Below, one piece after another: positions 63,580-64,000 of a stretch of DNA of 64,000 nt. Under the pieces are notes generated by a model that saw nothing but the letters and a program-made list of their open reading frames with translations, did no database searches and was not told the origin of the DNA. This DNA comes from Membranipora membranacea (taxonomy: Eukaryota; Bryozoa; Gymnolaemata; Cheilostomatida; Membraniporidae): positions 22,382,001-22,446,000 of the forward strand of contig OU612065.1 in assembly GCA_914767715.1 (NCBI GenBank), given 5' to 3'. The translations under genes and the position numbers were made by a program. Each line of letters starts with the position of its first letter. Position 1 is the stretch's first letter.

Positions 63580-64000
63580 AACCTTATCAGATTAGTCGCA
63601 GATTTCTTGCTTTATCTCATTTTGAGATTTTATCCATCAGCCAAACGAAAAGCCAAACAGATTCCTGATGAAATCGGTCTAAAAAATTGTACACCACTTT
63701 TACCGTATAGGTGACCACACATTTTATAAGAGGGTTTTTCAGCCGGGGCGAAGAGGGGGCAAGAATTTTTGGTCGCTTCAACTTTATCAGCACCAGCTGA
63801 ATTTTTATGAGGCATTAGATTATGTCCCCACATAACTTTGTTGGGAGGCTGAGAATCCTGATAATAAAACCCTGTGCTTTGATATACAGACATCAACATC
63901 ACATCAATCAATTTCTTTATCCAAAAGATTTCTTTTTCACTGTCTTGTTATCCCATGAGTGTTATCCAAGCTGACAAAGCGTATACAAAGCTGCCAGTGT
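63580..64000 (+). other. Intron of the last gene
   Basis: No further exon could be joined in phase 0 before the window end. Confidence 0.45.

Overview
This is a eukaryotic nuclear window from an invertebrate animal. Every gene I could assemble is split by GT-AG introns. The base composition is AT-rich, and the identifiable genes are animal genes: a homeodomain-interacting protein kinase (HIPK) with its SUMO-interaction motif, an ANKRD53-like ankyrin protein, TRIAP1, CIAO2A, EME1 and an ABCG2-like transporter. About one gene per 5-6 kb, short introns and very many small palindromic elements suggest a compact non-bilaterian-type genome such as a sponge. That placement is a guess from style, not a demonstration. 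All exon models were built by hand from splice signals plus reading-phase continuity; each listed gene model closes in frame.

Layout. 0.2-3.1 kb (+): 3' end of an RRM-domain gene. 5.5-17.4 kb (-): HIPK, 12 coding exons, 952 aa. 17.4-22.8 kb: HIPK upstream region and sequence with no convincing gene. 22.8-24.0 kb (-): an unidentified gene whose shared exon carries two overlapping reading frames. 25.7-29.4 kb (-): ANKRD53-like. 30.3-30.6 kb (+): TRIAP1. 31.5-33.3 kb (-): CIAO2A. 35.9-37.9 kb (+): an unidentified 135-aa coiled-coil protein. 38.3-43.1 kb (-): EME1, preceded on the same strand by a spliced 82-codon-scale reading frame (exons from 46.7 kb) that ends inside EME1's first coding exon. 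48.0-56.9 kb (+): ABCG2-like half-transporter. 58.6-60.1 kb (+): a DUF1761-like small membrane protein. 62.0-63.5 kb (+): start of an unidentified membrane-anchored or secreted lysine-rich protein that runs past the window end.

The genes are functionally unrelated, as expected for an animal chromosome: stress and developmental signalling (HIPK), mitochondrial lipid and protein homeostasis (TRIAP1), cytosolic Fe-S assembly (CIAO2A), recombination repair (EME1) and export (ABCG2-like). Several are divergent (ANKRD53/TRIAP1) or convergent (TRIAP1/CIAO2A, coiled-coil gene/EME1).

The most unusual content is non-genic. There are at least a dozen foldback or palindromic micro-elements. They include about 23-27 bp palindromes flanked by exact 7-bp direct repeats whose sequence differs from copy to copy, a 46-bp perfect palindrome flanked by an 8-bp duplication, a 361-bp MITE with 17-bp inverted termini, two 0.5-kb foldback MITE copies in neighbouring introns, and two adjacent long hairpins. 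The second unusual theme is overlapping reading frames on one mRNA-like exon, seen at two separate loci.
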